64,000 nt of DNA, from NCBI RefSeq assembly GCF_014841565.1, contig NZ_JACYUD010000002.1:166628-230627 (forward strand), in the 5' to 3' direction. Shown in pieces: positions 45,257-54,157 of this stretch (positions are counted from its first letter, which is position 1; every line of letters starts with the position of its first letter). The notes beneath the pieces were generated by a model. The model made no database searches. It saw nothing but the letters and a program-made list of their open reading frames with translations, and had not been told where the DNA came from. This DNA comes from Rhizobium sp. CFBP 8762 (lineage in GTDB: Bacteria; Pseudomonadota; Alphaproteobacteria; Rhizobiales; Rhizobiaceae). The position numbers were made by a program, and so were the translations under genes.

Positions 45257-45287
45257 GTTCTAGGACCTCTAGCTACTAGAGGGTCAA
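45257..45287 (-). promoter_or_regulatory. MerR-family-type promoter of the metal ATPase
   Basis: On the minus strand: -35 TTGACC (45282-45287), 19-bp spacer, -10 TAGAAC (45257-45262). Inside the spacer is a dyad CTCTAG-TAG-CTAGAG (arms 45266-45272 and 45276-45282). The 19-bp spacing with a central dyad is the hallmark of ZntR/CadR/PbrR-activated promoters. The leader to the ATG would be about 20 nt. Confidence 0.75.
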
Positions 45288-45358
45288 GCGCTTTTTTCAT
45301 GACAAATGTCCGATGCGACCACTGCCGAAAAAATGCGCAGTTGCACATTTTCAAATTA

Positions 45359-45374
45359 TTTATCAACTGATAAA
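45359..45374. promoter_or_regulatory. Palindromic candidate operator upstream of rutA
   Basis: TTTATCA-AC-TGATAAA is a perfect 7-bp inverted repeat about 60 bp upstream of the sigma-54-like promoter. Its layout TT-N3-CA-NN-TG-N3-AA is the same as the E. coli RutR box. Which regulator binds is not shown. Confidence 0.4.
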
Positions 45375-45431
45375 ACTTTTACTGACCGATAAATTTCTAA
45401 TAAGCCATTGATTTTACTAGGATCGATTGAG

Positions 45432-45447
45432 TTGGCACGGAAGCTGC
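45432..45447 (+). promoter_or_regulatory. Sigma-54-type promoter of the rut operon
   Basis: TTGGCACGGAAGCTGC matches the -24/-12 consensus with GG and GC separated by exactly 10 bp; the only departure is C for T in the -12 element. It ends 43 bp before the rutA ATG. In E. coli the rut operon is under NtrC and sigma-54, so nitrogen control is expected. Confidence 0.65.
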
Positions 45448-45490
45448 AACGGAAATCCCATAAACTTCACCGTAGTCAGGATTTCACCTC

Positions 45491-46582
45491 ATGGAAATTG
45501 GCGTCTTCATACCAATTGGAAACAATGGCTGGCTCATCTCGGAAAATGCGCCGCAGTACAAACCGACATTTGCGCTGAACAAGGAGATAACGCTCAAGGC
45601 GGAAAAATACGGTCTGGATTTCGTACTCTCAATGATCAAGCTGCGCGGCTTTGGCGGCAGGACCGAGTTCTGGGACCATAACCTGGAGTCCTTCACACTC
45701 ATGGCAGGGCTTGCCGCCGTGACCACCAGGATCAAGCTGTTTGCCACGGCGGCAACCTTAGTCATGCCCCCGGCCATCGTTGCCCGCATGGCTTCCACCA
45801 TCGATTCCATTTCCGATGGCCGTTTCGGGCTCAACCTCGTGACGGGTTGGCAGCGTCCGGAATATTCGCAAATGGGACTGTGGCCAGGTGATGAGTACTT
45901 CTCCCGCCGCTATGATTATCTGGGTGAATACGCCACCGTGCTTCGCGATCTCTGGGAAACCGGCAGCAGCGATTTGAAAGGTGAATTCTTCCAGATGGAT
46001 GATTGCCGCCTCAGCCCTCGCCCGCAGGCGGAGATGAAAATCATTTGCGCCGGGTCCAGCAATGCGGGCATGGATTTTTCGGCCACCTACGCTGATTACA
46101 ATTTCTGCTTCGGCGTTGGTGTCAACACGCCCACAGCCTTTGCCCCTGCAGCCGAACGGCTGAAAGTAGCCACCGCCAAGACCGGTCGCGATGTTTCCTC
46201 CTTTGTGTTGTTTATGATCATAGCCGACGAGACAGACGACGCTGCCCGCGCAAAGTGGGAAAAGTACAAGGAAGGGGCCGATCAGCAAGCCATCTCTTGG
46301 CTTGGGTTGCAGAGTGCGGCCGATACCAAATCCGGCTCTGATACCAATGTGCGCCAAATGGCCGACCCGGTTTCCGCCGTCAACATCAACATGGGCACGC
46401 TGGTCGGGTCATTCGAGACGGTCGCAAAACTTCTGGATGAGGTGCCAACTGTACCGGGTACCGGCGGCGTGCTGCTCACCTTTGATGACTTCCTTAAAGG
46501 CGTCGAAGATTTCGGCACACGCATCCAGCCTTTGATGTCGTGCCGCCAACACATCAAAACCTTTGCGGAGGCCGCAGAATGA
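45491..46582 (+). CDS. rutA: Pyrimidine oxygenase RutA
   Basis: 363 residues, luciferase-like flavin monooxygenase. [21 protein letters not shown] at the start, [20 protein letters not shown], and [19 protein letters not shown] are RutA-specific. With FMNH2 from RutF it opens the uracil ring between N3 and C4 to give ureidoacrylate peracid. AGGA lies 9 nt before the ATG. First of six rut genes. Confidence 0.95.
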   Translation: MEIGVFIPIGNNGWLISENAPQYKPTFALNKEITLKAEKYGLDFVLSMIKLRGFGGRTEFWDHNLESFTLMAGLAAVTTRIKLFATAATLVMPPAIVARMASTIDSISDGRFGLNLVTGWQRPEYSQMGLWPGDEYFSRRYDYLGEYATVLRDLWETGSSDLKGEFFQMDDCRLSPRPQAEMKIICAGSSNAGMDFSATYADYNFCFGVGVNTPTAFAPAAERLKVATAKTGRDVSSFVLFMIIADETDDAARAKWEKYKEGADQQAISWLGLQSAADTKSGSDTNVRQMADPVSAVNINMGTLVGSFETVAKLLDEVPTVPGTGGVLLTFDDFLKGVEDFGTRIQPLMSCRQHIKTFAEAAE

Positions 46583-47328
46583 ACATCGTGACGACCGCAG
46601 GCTACACACCCGCACCGCAAACCCGGCAGAGCGTAACCCTTCCCGCCCGGCCGGAACCGATCAGCCTGAAACCCAGCGAGACCGCCGTTGTGGTGGTGGA
46701 TATGCAGAACGCCTACTCGACGGAGGGCGGCTATGTCGATCTGGCCGGGTTCGATATATCCGGGGCGAAAAGCACCATTGCAAACATCAAGACAACGCTG
46801 GACGCGGCCCGCGCCGCCGGTCTGCCCGTGCTCTATTTTCAGAATGGCTGGGATAAAGACTATATTGAAGCGGGTGGTCCCGGTTCGCCCAACTGGCACA
46901 AATCCAACGCGCTGAAAACGATGCGCGCCCGCCCGGATTTGAAAGGCACCCTGCTGGCAAAGGGGACATGGGACTACGCCATCGTCGATGAATTGCAGCC
47001 GCAACCCGGTGACATTCTCGTGCCAAAGACGCGCTATAGCGGGTTTTTCAATACGAATATGGATAGCCTTCTCCGCGCGCGCGGCATTCGCAACATCGTG
47101 TTTGTCGGCATCGCCACCAATGTGTGCGTGGAGTCATCGCTGCGCGATGCCTTTCATCTGGAATATTTCGGCGTGGTGCTGGAAGACGCGACCCACCATC
47201 TGGGCCCGGACTTTATCCAGCAGGCGTCCATGTACAATATCGAGAAATTTTTCGGCTGGGTGTCCACGGTCAATGATTTTTGCGGCGCCATCGGACAGGC
47301 CGCTCCAACGGATGTGAAGGGTGAATAA
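46579..47328 (+). CDS. rutB: Ureidoacrylate amidohydrolase RutB
   Basis: 249 residues, isochorismatase-like cysteine hydrolase. [11 protein letters not shown] holds the catalytic Asp, [15 protein letters not shown] the Lys, and [21 protein letters not shown] the catalytic Cys. It hydrolyses ureidoacrylate to aminoacrylate, ammonia and CO2. The ATG overlaps the rutA stop by ATGA. Confidence 0.95.
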   Translation: MNIVTTAGYTPAPQTRQSVTLPARPEPISLKPSETAVVVVDMQNAYSTEGGYVDLAGFDISGAKSTIANIKTTLDAARAAGLPVLYFQNGWDKDYIEAGGPGSPNWHKSNALKTMRARPDLKGTLLAKGTWDYAIVDELQPQPGDILVPKTRYSGFFNTNMDSLLRARGIRNIVFVGIATNVCVESSLRDAFHLEYFGVVLEDATHHLGPDFIQQASMYNIEKFFGWVSTVNDFCGAIGQAAPTDVKGE

Positions 47329-47329
47329 C

Positions 47330-47719
47330 ATGCCAAAATCGATTGTCGTCCCCGCCGGTACGTCCAAGCCCATCGCACCATTCTCCCCCGGCACGCTTGC
47401 CGATGGCGTCGTTTATGTGGCGGGAACGCTGCCCTTCGATAAGGACAACAATGTCGTCCATGTTGGCGATGCCGCGGCCCAGACCCGCCATGTGCTGGAA
47501 ACCATCAAGTCCGTCATCGAAACCGCTGGAGGCACGATGGAGGATGTAACCTTCAACTCCATCTTCATCACGGATTGGGCTGACTATGCCGCGCTGAATA
47601 CGGTTTATGCGGAGTATTTTCCAGGCGACAAGCCCGCCCGCTTCTGCATTCAGTGCGGGCTGGTCAAGCCGGATGCACTGGTGGAAATTGCGACTATCGC
47701 CCATATCGGCAAGGTATAA
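47330..47719 (+). CDS. rutC: Aminoacrylate deaminase-like protein RutC (RidA/YjgF family)
   Basis: 129 residues. YjgF/RidA fold with [21 protein letters not shown] and [20 protein letters not shown], which contains the substrate-binding Arg. It processes 3-aminoacrylate toward malonic semialdehyde. AAGGGTG precedes the ATG, one base after the rutB stop. Confidence 0.93.
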   Translation: MPKSIVVPAGTSKPIAPFSPGTLADGVVYVAGTLPFDKDNNVVHVGDAAAQTRHVLETIKSVIETAGGTMEDVTFNSIFITDWADYAALNTVYAEYFPGDKPARFCIQCGLVKPDALVEIATIAHIGKV

Positions 47720-47727
47720 GGCAGCCC

Positions 47728-48492
47728 ATGATCTACGATGTTCACGGACAGGATGGCAGCAGTGAAACCGTGCTGCTGTCCTCCGGCCTCGGCGGTTCTG
47801 CCGCCTACTGGGCACCGCAAATGGACATGCTGTGCGCGCGCTTTCGCGTCGTGACCTACGATCATCGCGGAACCGGGCGCACGGGTGGAACGGTTCCGCC
47901 AGCGGGTGGTATCACCGCAATGGTGCAGGATGTGCTCGACATTGCCGATGCACTGAACCTGACACGCTTCCACATGGTAGGCCATGCGCTGGGCGGGTTG
48001 ATCGGGCTCCAACTGGCGCTGGATTATGCTGAGAGGATTGACAAGCTCGTTGTCGTCAACGGCTGGAGCAAGGTAGACCCGCATTCCGGTCGCTGCTTCG
48101 ATGCCCGCATTGCGCTTCTTGAGAACTCGGGGGTGGAGGCGTTTATCAAAGCGCAACCTCTGTTTCTCTATCCCGCCGTGTGGATGTCTGACAATCAGGC
48201 GCGAATGAACGCCGACGATGTGCATGGCGTGCAGACCTTTCAAGGCAAACAGAACATTCTCGCCCGCATCGCCGCTCTGCGAACGTTTGATATCGACAAG
48301 CAACTGGCCGATATCAAAGCAAAAACTCTGATCATGGCAACCCGGGATGATCTGCTGGTCCCTTATACGCGTTCACACCGGCTGCATGATGGCATCCCGA
48401 ATTCGCAACTCTGGATGCAGGATTTCGGTGGCCACGCAGTTAATGTTACCAGTCCCAATTCTTTCAATGACGCGCTTGCCGCATTCCTGTAA
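47728..48492 (+). CDS. rutD: Alpha/beta hydrolase RutD
   Basis: 254 residues. [14 protein letters not shown] forms the oxyanion region, [11 protein letters not shown] a strand-turn, and [17 protein letters not shown] the nucleophile elbow, where Ala replaces the usual Ser. As I recall it, E. coli RutD has the same GHALG, so the change is a family trait. [10 protein letters not shown] and [11 protein letters not shown] carry the Asp and His. It is thought to speed aminoacrylate hydrolysis to malonic semialdehyde and ammonia. Confidence 0.92.
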   Translation: MIYDVHGQDGSSETVLLSSGLGGSAAYWAPQMDMLCARFRVVTYDHRGTGRTGGTVPPAGGITAMVQDVLDIADALNLTRFHMVGHALGGLIGLQLALDYAERIDKLVVVNGWSKVDPHSGRCFDARIALLENSGVEAFIKAQPLFLYPAVWMSDNQARMNADDVHGVQTFQGKQNILARIAALRTFDIDKQLADIKAKTLIMATRDDLLVPYTRSHRLHDGIPNSQLWMQDFGGHAVNVTSPNSFNDALAAFL

Positions 48493-48523
48493 AAGCCTCT
48501 GGCATTCAATAGAGACTCCTAAA

Positions 48524-49114
48524 ATGACGCATAAACTTGACGACCTGACACTGGCGGCCCTGTTTACCGAAGCCCGCTCCCACAATGGCTGGACTGATGC
48601 GCCGGTAAGCGATGAGCAGCTACACCAGTTGTACGAGCTTACGAAAATGGGGCCGACCTCGGCCAACTGCTCGCCTGCCCGTTTCGTATTTGTGCGCACG
48701 GCGGAGGGGCGCGAAAAGCTGAAACCGGCTCTGTCCTCCGGCAATCTGGACAAGACGCTGAGTGCGCCGGTCACGGTCATCGTCGCCATGGATCGGGAGT
48801 TCTATAACAAGCTTCCGGACCTGTTTCCCCATGCGGATGCCCGTTCGTGGTTTACGTCCAGCCCGGCAGTGGCGGAAGAAACCGCGTTCCGCAATGCGAC
48901 CCTTCAAGCGGGCTATCTGATCATGGCAGCCCGTGCGCTTGGTCTTGATACCGGCCCCATGTCAGGATTCGACAAGGCGAAAGTGGACGACGCCTTCTTC
49001 GAGGGCACCCATTGGGCGTCCACCATGTTGATCAATCTTGGTCACGGCAATACGTCGAAGGTGTTTGCTCGCCTGCCCCGTCTGCCGTTTGATGAAGCCT
49101 GCGTGCTGGCCTGA
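48524..49114 (+). CDS. rutE: Malonic semialdehyde reductase RutE
   Basis: 196 residues, nitroreductase fold. [19 protein letters not shown] is the FMN-binding segment and [16 protein letters not shown] typical of RutE/YdfG-substituting reductases. It reduces toxic malonic semialdehyde to 3-hydroxypropionate. The ATG at 48524 follows rutD by 31 bp. Confidence 0.93.
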   Translation: MTHKLDDLTLAALFTEARSHNGWTDAPVSDEQLHQLYELTKMGPTSANCSPARFVFVRTAEGREKLKPALSSGNLDKTLSAPVTVIVAMDREFYNKLPDLFPHADARSWFTSSPAVAEETAFRNATLQAGYLIMAARALGLDTGPMSGFDKAKVDDAFFEGTHWASTMLINLGHGNTSKVFARLPRLPFDEACVLA

Positions 49115-49133
49115 ACCGTCCAAGGAGACAGAT

Positions 49134-49649
49134 ATGAATATGCAGACGCCTCTGCCGGTTCGCGAAATTGATGACGAAGCCCGTAGACTGGAGTTTCGCA
49201 ATGCCATGGCGCGTCTGGGTGCTGCGGTGAACATTGTGACCACCGATGGAGGGGCTGGTCGGGCAGGCTTTACGGCGTCAGCCGTGTGCAGCGTAACCGA
49301 TAGTCCACCATCGCTGCTGGTATGCCTCAATCGCAGTGCCTCGGTGTACCCAACCGTCAGCGCCAATCAGGTTCTGTGCGTCAACGTGCTGGAAAGCGGC
49401 CATGAAGAGTTGTCACGTCTGTTCGGTGGAAAAACACCGCAGGCGGAACGGTTCGAAGCGGCGGACTGGTCGACGCTCGAAACTGGATCACCCGTACTGA
49501 CCGACGCCCTCATTTCGTTCGACTGCCGCATCACGACCGTTACCCAGGCAGGAACGCATGATGTCATGATCTGCGAAGTGGATGGCATTCGCGTGCGGGA
49601 TGAAGGCAAGGCTCTGGTCTATTTCGACCGCAGCTACCATCATATCTGA
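49134..49649 (+). CDS. rutF: FMN reductase RutF
   Basis: 171 residues, flavin reductase-like domain. [47 protein letters not shown]-type sequence with ASVYPTV and [19 protein letters not shown] is the RutF pattern. It uses NADH to make FMNH2 for RutA. AAGGAG precedes the ATG. The operon ends here: no rutG uracil permease follows. Confidence 0.94.
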   Translation: MNMQTPLPVREIDDEARRLEFRNAMARLGAAVNIVTTDGGAGRAGFTASAVCSVTDSPPSLLVCLNRSASVYPTVSANQVLCVNVLESGHEELSRLFGGKTPQAERFEAADWSTLETGSPVLTDALISFDCRITTVTQAGTHDVMICEVDGIRVRDEGKALVYFDRSYHHI

Positions 49650-49655
49650 TCGTTC

Positions 49656-50648
49656 TCAGGCGTTGACGTCGATCACGACCCGCCCCTGAATCCGTCCTGC
49701 CAGAATATCCTCTGCCAGTTCCGGCAAGCGGGACATAGGCTCCACGCGCGTCATCAAAGCAAGTTTGGCAGGGGCCAGATCCGCAGCAAGGCGCGACCAT
49801 GCGGACAGGCGTTTCTCCATGGGGGCCAGAACCGAGTCGATCCCGAGCAAGGCCACCCCGCGCAGAATAAAGGGTATGACGGTTCCGTTCAGGTCAGCGC
49901 CACCGGCCAGACCGCAGGCGCTGACAGCCCCGCCCCGGGCCGTCTGCGCAAGCGCATTGACAAGCGTGGTCGAACCGACGGAATCCACCACACCTGCCCA
50001 GCGCTCCGTTTGCGCAGGCGCGCCAGCGGCATCCAGTTCGGCGCGATCGACAAAGGCCGTCGCACCGAGCGACCGGAGATACGCATGGGTTTGCGGCCTG
50101 CCGGTGGATGCTGTGACCTTCATGCCGAGCGCAGCCAGCAGACTGACGGCCACAGAACCCACGCCCCCGGCGGCTCCCGTTACCAGCACCTCCGATTGAG
50201 GTGCCAACGCACCCCATTTCACCAAAGCATCGACACACAGAGCCGCTGTATATCCGGCCGTGCCAATTGCTGCCGCATCCTGCAACGAGAAAACGTCGGG
50301 TATGCGCACCAGCCACTCCGCTTTCACGCGTTGCTTTTGCGTGTAACCGCCGTGAAACCGCTCGGACAGACCCCAGCCGTTGACGGTGACCCGATCTCCT
50401 GATTTCCACTCTGGGTTGCGAGACTCGATAACCGTTCCTGCCAGATCGATGCCACCGATCAGAGGTGAGCGGCGGGCGATACGATTGCGGCCCGTCAGCG
50501 CCATTCCATCCTTATAATTGATGGTCGAGAATGCGACCTCAACAAGGACGTCGAGGTCATCGAGCTGATCCAGTGTCATCGTCCGCAATTCGGCTTGCTG
50601 GCCTTTGTCTGTATCTGTGATGACCATGGCGTTGAAAGATTGTGTCAT
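49656..50648 (-). CDS. acuI: Acrylyl-CoA reductase family protein (AcuI/YhdH-type MDR)
   Basis: 330 residues, zinc-independent medium-chain dehydrogenase. STINYKDGMALTGRN, IGGIDLAGTV, GDRVTVNGWGLSE, GTAGYTAALCV and VTGAAGGVGSVAVSLL (NADPH loop) are YhdH/AcuI motifs. These reduce acrylyl-CoA to propionyl-CoA. It is convergent with rutF, 6 bp apart. Since Rut ends in 3-hydroxypropionate, which can pass through acrylyl-CoA, a metabolic link is plausible. Start at 50648 fits the family; GGTGA lies upstream. Confidence 0.88.
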   Translation of the reverse strand: MTQSFNAMVITDTDKGQQAELRTMTLDQLDDLDVLVEVAFSTINYKDGMALTGRNRIARRSPLIGGIDLAGTVIESRNPEWKSGDRVTVNGWGLSERFHGGYTQKQRVKAEWLVRIPDVFSLQDAAAIGTAGYTAALCVDALVKWGALAPQSEVLVTGAAGGVGSVAVSLLAALGMKVTASTGRPQTHAYLRSLGATAFVDRAELDAAGAPAQTERWAGVVDSVGSTTLVNALAQTARGGAVSACGLAGGADLNGTVIPFILRGVALLGIDSVLAPMEKRLSAWSRLAADLAPAKLALMTRVEPMSRLPELAEDILAGRIQGRVVIDVNA

Positions 50649-50876
50649 TTTTTCACCGGTTCGTTGACAGGATGAATCATGCCAGCAGCTTACTACGAAA
50701 TTGACATTTGGCGACAAAAACCCCGCTGAATGGAACCCCGCTATGAACTTGACAATACTGGTCAGGCAAGGCTAACACAGGGTATAAAGATAAAATACTA
50801 TTCAATTTTTGATTGTATTCAGCCTATTTCAATCGATGCCAATTGCGTCCAGAACCCGTTATGTAGGACTGATCTT

Positions 50877-52010
50877 ATGGGTATTGCCGACCTCCTAACC
50901 GCGTTCATACGGGTCCTGGGACTGGCGGCATTGATGGTCTACGGCTATTCCTGGCTTCTTCGGTTGGTTCACGGCACCTGGTTCCGCAATCTTGCTGTGG
51001 GCGGGCTGTTCGGCCTCGGCGGAATGCTGACGATGAATGACCCGCTGGAGTTGTCGTCCGGTGTGTTTTACGATGGTCGAAATGTGCTTTTGGCGCTGGC
51101 TCCCATGTACAGCGGCATTTGGGGCGCTGTCGTCGCTGCCCTGATCATGGCGGCATTCCGTATTTACATGGGCGGCGTAGGCCTGATGCCCGGCCTCATC
51201 GGCATGGTGTCCGTCGTTTCGGTCGGCTATCTGGTATCACGTATTCCAAAGCGTTATCTTCCGGGCGAACTGCAGCGGTCGTTCGCTTTGGCCGCAAGTG
51301 TCGGGGCCTGTGTCATGATCGTCATCTTTGCCAACCACATACTCAATACTGCGGCGCTGCGCGGCTATATTTCACCGGTGATTATGGCCAACATGATCGG
51401 GGTGCTCGTGCTCGGCGATTTCTTTCGCCGCGAAATGGCGCGGCTGCGCGTCTTTCAGGTCCTGCAACAGGAAGCAACGGTTGATCCATTGACCAATCTT
51501 CGCAACCGACGCGGGTTTGAGACCGCGGCCAGCCAATGTCTTCACCATTTGCCCCGCACGAGCGCGTGCTCCGTCATCATGCTGGATATCGATCACTTCA
51601 AGCATGTGAACGACACCTTCGGTCATGATGCCGGCGACAAGGTTCTGGTTGCCGTTGCAGGCCTGATTTCCGGCGGTGTGCGGCAAAGCGATATCGTGGC
51701 ACGATATGGCGGAGAGGAGGTCGCGATCCTGATGCCCGGGACCCGCAGCCACGATGCGGTCAACGTTGCCGAGAAAGTGCGAAGCTTGATTGAACAAGCG
51801 TCGTTCGAAACCGAATACGGAACCGTTCGTGTCACGGCCAGCCTTGGTGTCGCTGCAGTGGAGACCGGTGTGCTTGACATCGGCAGTGCCATCAAAGCGG
51901 CGGACGAAGCGCTCTATCGGGCCAAATCTCGCGGACGAAACCGCGTCGAACGGTTCGACGCGGTTTCCGTTTCAGAGCGTTTGTTCACACAACAAGCGCC
52001 AGCTGCTTAG
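50877..52010 (+). CDS. Membrane diguanylate cyclase with 5TMR-LYT sensor domain
   Basis: 377 residues. Residues about 1-190 hold five or six membrane helices with [28 protein letters not shown]-like 5TMR_LYT motif (LytS/YhcK type). A short coiled linker leads to a GGDEF domain at about 215-370: [30 protein letters not shown] at 278-282, and an RxxD inhibition site R269-D272 exactly five residues earlier. It should make cyclic di-GMP and be feedback-inhibited. Val in place of the last Phe is a tolerated variation. The stop overlaps the convergent binding-protein stop by 4 bp. Confidence 0.9.
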   Translation: MGIADLLTAFIRVLGLAALMVYGYSWLLRLVHGTWFRNLAVGGLFGLGGMLTMNDPLELSSGVFYDGRNVLLALAPMYSGIWGAVVAALIMAAFRIYMGGVGLMPGLIGMVSVVSVGYLVSRIPKRYLPGELQRSFALAASVGACVMIVIFANHILNTAALRGYISPVIMANMIGVLVLGDFFRREMARLRVFQVLQQEATVDPLTNLRNRRGFETAASQCLHHLPRTSACSVIMLDIDHFKHVNDTFGHDAGDKVLVAVAGLISGGVRQSDIVARYGGEEVAILMPGTRSHDAVNVAEKVRSLIEQASFETEYGTVRVTASLGVAAVETGVLDIGSAIKAADEALYRAKSRGRNRVERFDAVSVSERLFTQQAPAA

Positions 52011-52951
52011 AATGGTGAATCCGGGAAGTAGTATTCAGACGCGTTGTCCTTTGTCACCAAGGTTGCATCCAGCGTAAAGCTTCCACGAACCGGCAGTTGG
52101 TCGTAGAAATTCGCGGCTGTCAGTTCCATCGCGGTTGCAATCATCGACGGTGGATACAGCACGTCAACCGGGATCATCGCATCGCCATCGGCAACCTTCT
52201 TGATCATGTCCTTCATGCCAGCACCGCCGACCACGAATTTAATATCGGTGCGCTTGGCCTGCTGAATGGCTTCCAGAACACCAACGGCCATATCGTCATC
52301 CTGACACCAGACGGCATCGATCTTCTGGTGCTTGGACAAGTAGTCCTGCATGACCTTGAACGCATCATCACGAGACCAGTTGCCGAACTGACGATCCAGA
52401 ACTTTGATCTCGCTGCCTTTGATACCCTCGTCAAAACCCTTTTGACGCTCTTCATCAATCACGATCGGAAGACCACGGATGACGACGACATCACCGGATT
52501 TCAATGTGTCCTTAATGTACTGCCCTGCTACGCGACCCAGCTCGAAATTGTTTCCGGCCACGTAGAGGTCCTGAATTTTCGGATCGGACAGCGCACGGTC
52601 CACCACCGTGACAAAGACGCCCTTGTCCTTTACCTGCCGGATCGGGTCGGTCAGTTCGTCGGAATTGTGCGGCAATGTTACCAGCGCGTTGATGCCCTGC
52701 GTTGTCAGGTCTTCCAGCGCATTCGCCTGAGAAGCACCGTCCGGCGATGTTTTCAGAATAATTTTCAGGCCCGGATACCGCGCCTCCAATTTGGTCTTTG
52801 CCTGTTCGGCGTGGTACACCACACCGCCAGTCCAGCCATGGTCAGCGGCAGGAATAGAAACGGCCATCGTTACCGATTTATCCTGCGCATGCGCCATACC
52901 AAAAGCAGAGGCCATTGCCGCCGCTGCCAGTCCTATTACAAGTTTCCGCAT
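52007..52951 (-). CDS. Sugar-binding periplasmic protein (RbsB/YtfQ type)
   Basis: 314 residues. Signal peptide [20 protein letters not shown], cleavage near AHAQDK. Peripla_BP_4 pattern: [62 protein letters not shown]. Receptor of the ABC importer encoded upstream in the operon. GGGAGAGAG precedes the ATG. Usually this gene is first; here it is last of five. Ligand unknown, probably a pentose or polyol. Confidence 0.92.
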   Translation of the reverse strand: MRKLVIGLAAAAMASAFGMAHAQDKSVTMAVSIPAADHGWTGGVVYHAEQAKTKLEARYPGLKIILKTSPDGASQANALEDLTTQGINALVTLPHNSDELTDPIRQVKDKGVFVTVVDRALSDPKIQDLYVAGNNFELGRVAGQYIKDTLKSGDVVVIRGLPIVIDEERQKGFDEGIKGSEIKVLDRQFGNWSRDDAFKVMQDYLSKHQKIDAVWCQDDDMAVGVLEAIQQAKRTDIKFVVGGAGMKDMIKKVADGDAMIPVDVLYPPSMIATAMELTAANFYDQLPVRGSFTLDATLVTKDNASEYYFPDSPF

Positions 52952-53018
52952 CTTCTCTCTCCCGTTTGGGGCCATTGGTTCAGTGCGACTGGCCCCATGG
53001 CCGCACCGATCCGCCGTC

Positions 53019-54014
53019 TTACCTGCGCGCAAGCGAGCGCTGGATAAGCATGGCAATGATGATGATGGCACCCTGTACCGCGCCGATCAGATATTCGCTG
53101 ACAAGATCGGACAGCACCATGATGTTGCCGACCAGTTCCAGGATCAGCGCACCACAGACGGTGCCCCAGATGCGCCCGACACCACCGCGCAGCGCGGTGC
53201 CACCAATGACGACAGCCGTGATAGCCTGCAACTCCCAAAGCAGGCCGGTGGTGGGTGTAGCTGCACCCAACCGTGGCACGTAAACCAGCACGGCGATGGC
53301 GACACAGATGCCCTGAATGACATAGGTCATGGTCCGCACACGATTGACCGAAACGCCGGAATAGCGTGCGACATCCTCGTTCGAACCCACGGCCATAACG
53401 TGCCGGCCAAACCGCGTACGGTAGAGAATAAACGCACCAATGGCCGCGACCACCAGGATAACGATAACAGGAATTGGAACCCCTGCCACGCTGCCGAAAT
53501 ACACCGGTCGATAGGCCGCGCGTAGCGCCTGCGACTTCATCGGGATCGATCCGCCCTCGGCCAAATAAATCGTCAGCGCCCGAAAGATGCCCATGGTGCC
53601 AAGCGTTACGATAAAAGGCTCGATCCGCCCAAGCGTGGTCATCAGTCCGTTTGCCAGCCCGCACAGGCCACCGATACCAAGTGCTATCAGCATCGCGACA
53701 CCCAGCAGCGCATAATCTCCCGTCACAGTGCCCGTGTTCATAAACAGGATCATTGTCCCCGCCACAAACGCCGCCATGGAGCCCACCGACAGGTCCAGCC
53801 CACCGGCGGAAATGACGAAGGTCGCGCCAATTGCGATGATGGCGATGAAGGCACTGCGCGTCAGCACGTTCAAAAGATTATCGATACCGAGGAAGTTGGT
53901 GTTGACCAGCGCTCCCAAAAGAAACAGCACGGCCAAGGCAAAAAACGGCGCAACGGCACGCAGGTCTATATTGGCGAAAGCCCGGCGCGGTGCCGCGGTC
54001 GTATTGGTACTCAT
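53019..54014 (-). CDS. Sugar ABC transporter permease (RbsC family)
   Basis: 331 residues with about 9-10 membrane helices. [16 protein letters not shown] is the RbsC signature, and [25 protein letters not shown] the cytoplasmic loop that contacts the ATPase. The ATG at 54014 begins [11 protein letters not shown]. It is separated from the upstream ATPase gene by 143 bp that hold a family A repeat. Confidence 0.93.
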   Translation of the reverse strand: MSTNTTAAPRRAFANIDLRAVAPFFALAVLFLLGALVNTNFLGIDNLLNVLTRSAFIAIIAIGATFVISAGGLDLSVGSMAAFVAGTMILFMNTGTVTGDYALLGVAMLIALGIGGLCGLANGLMTTLGRIEPFIVTLGTMGIFRALTIYLAEGGSIPMKSQALRAAYRPVYFGSVAGVPIPVIVILVVAAIGAFILYRTRFGRHVMAVGSNEDVARYSGVSVNRVRTMTYVIQGICVAIAVLVYVPRLGAATPTTGLLWELQAITAVVIGGTALRGGVGRIWGTVCGALILELVGNIMVLSDLVSEYLIGAVQGAIIIIAMLIQRSLARR

Positions 54015-54106
54015 GTTTTGCCCGCAATCATTGCGGCCTCCCAAATGTGATAGGCAGTGGCGTGCACCCACACCGTCCCTCGACCAAAACGGTTCAGAAC
54101 ACCTTG

Positions 54107-54157
54107 TTTGTCGCATTGTCCAGACGTGAAAACCTTTCAGTTTTCACTGGAAATGCT
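54107..54157. repeat. Short interspersed repeat, copy 2 of family A
   Basis: TTTGTCGCATTGTCCAGACG through TTCACTGGAAATGCT, 51 bp, closely matching 17537-17588. It lies inside the sugar operon between the ATPase and permease genes. As in copy 1, its end touches the stop codon of a minus-strand gene (54158-54160). Confidence 0.7.

Noticed and set aside
47953-48021. Ala in place of the nucleophile Ser in RutD (GHALGG)
   Set aside because: From memory E. coli RutD has the same residue, so it is a family feature and not a defect.
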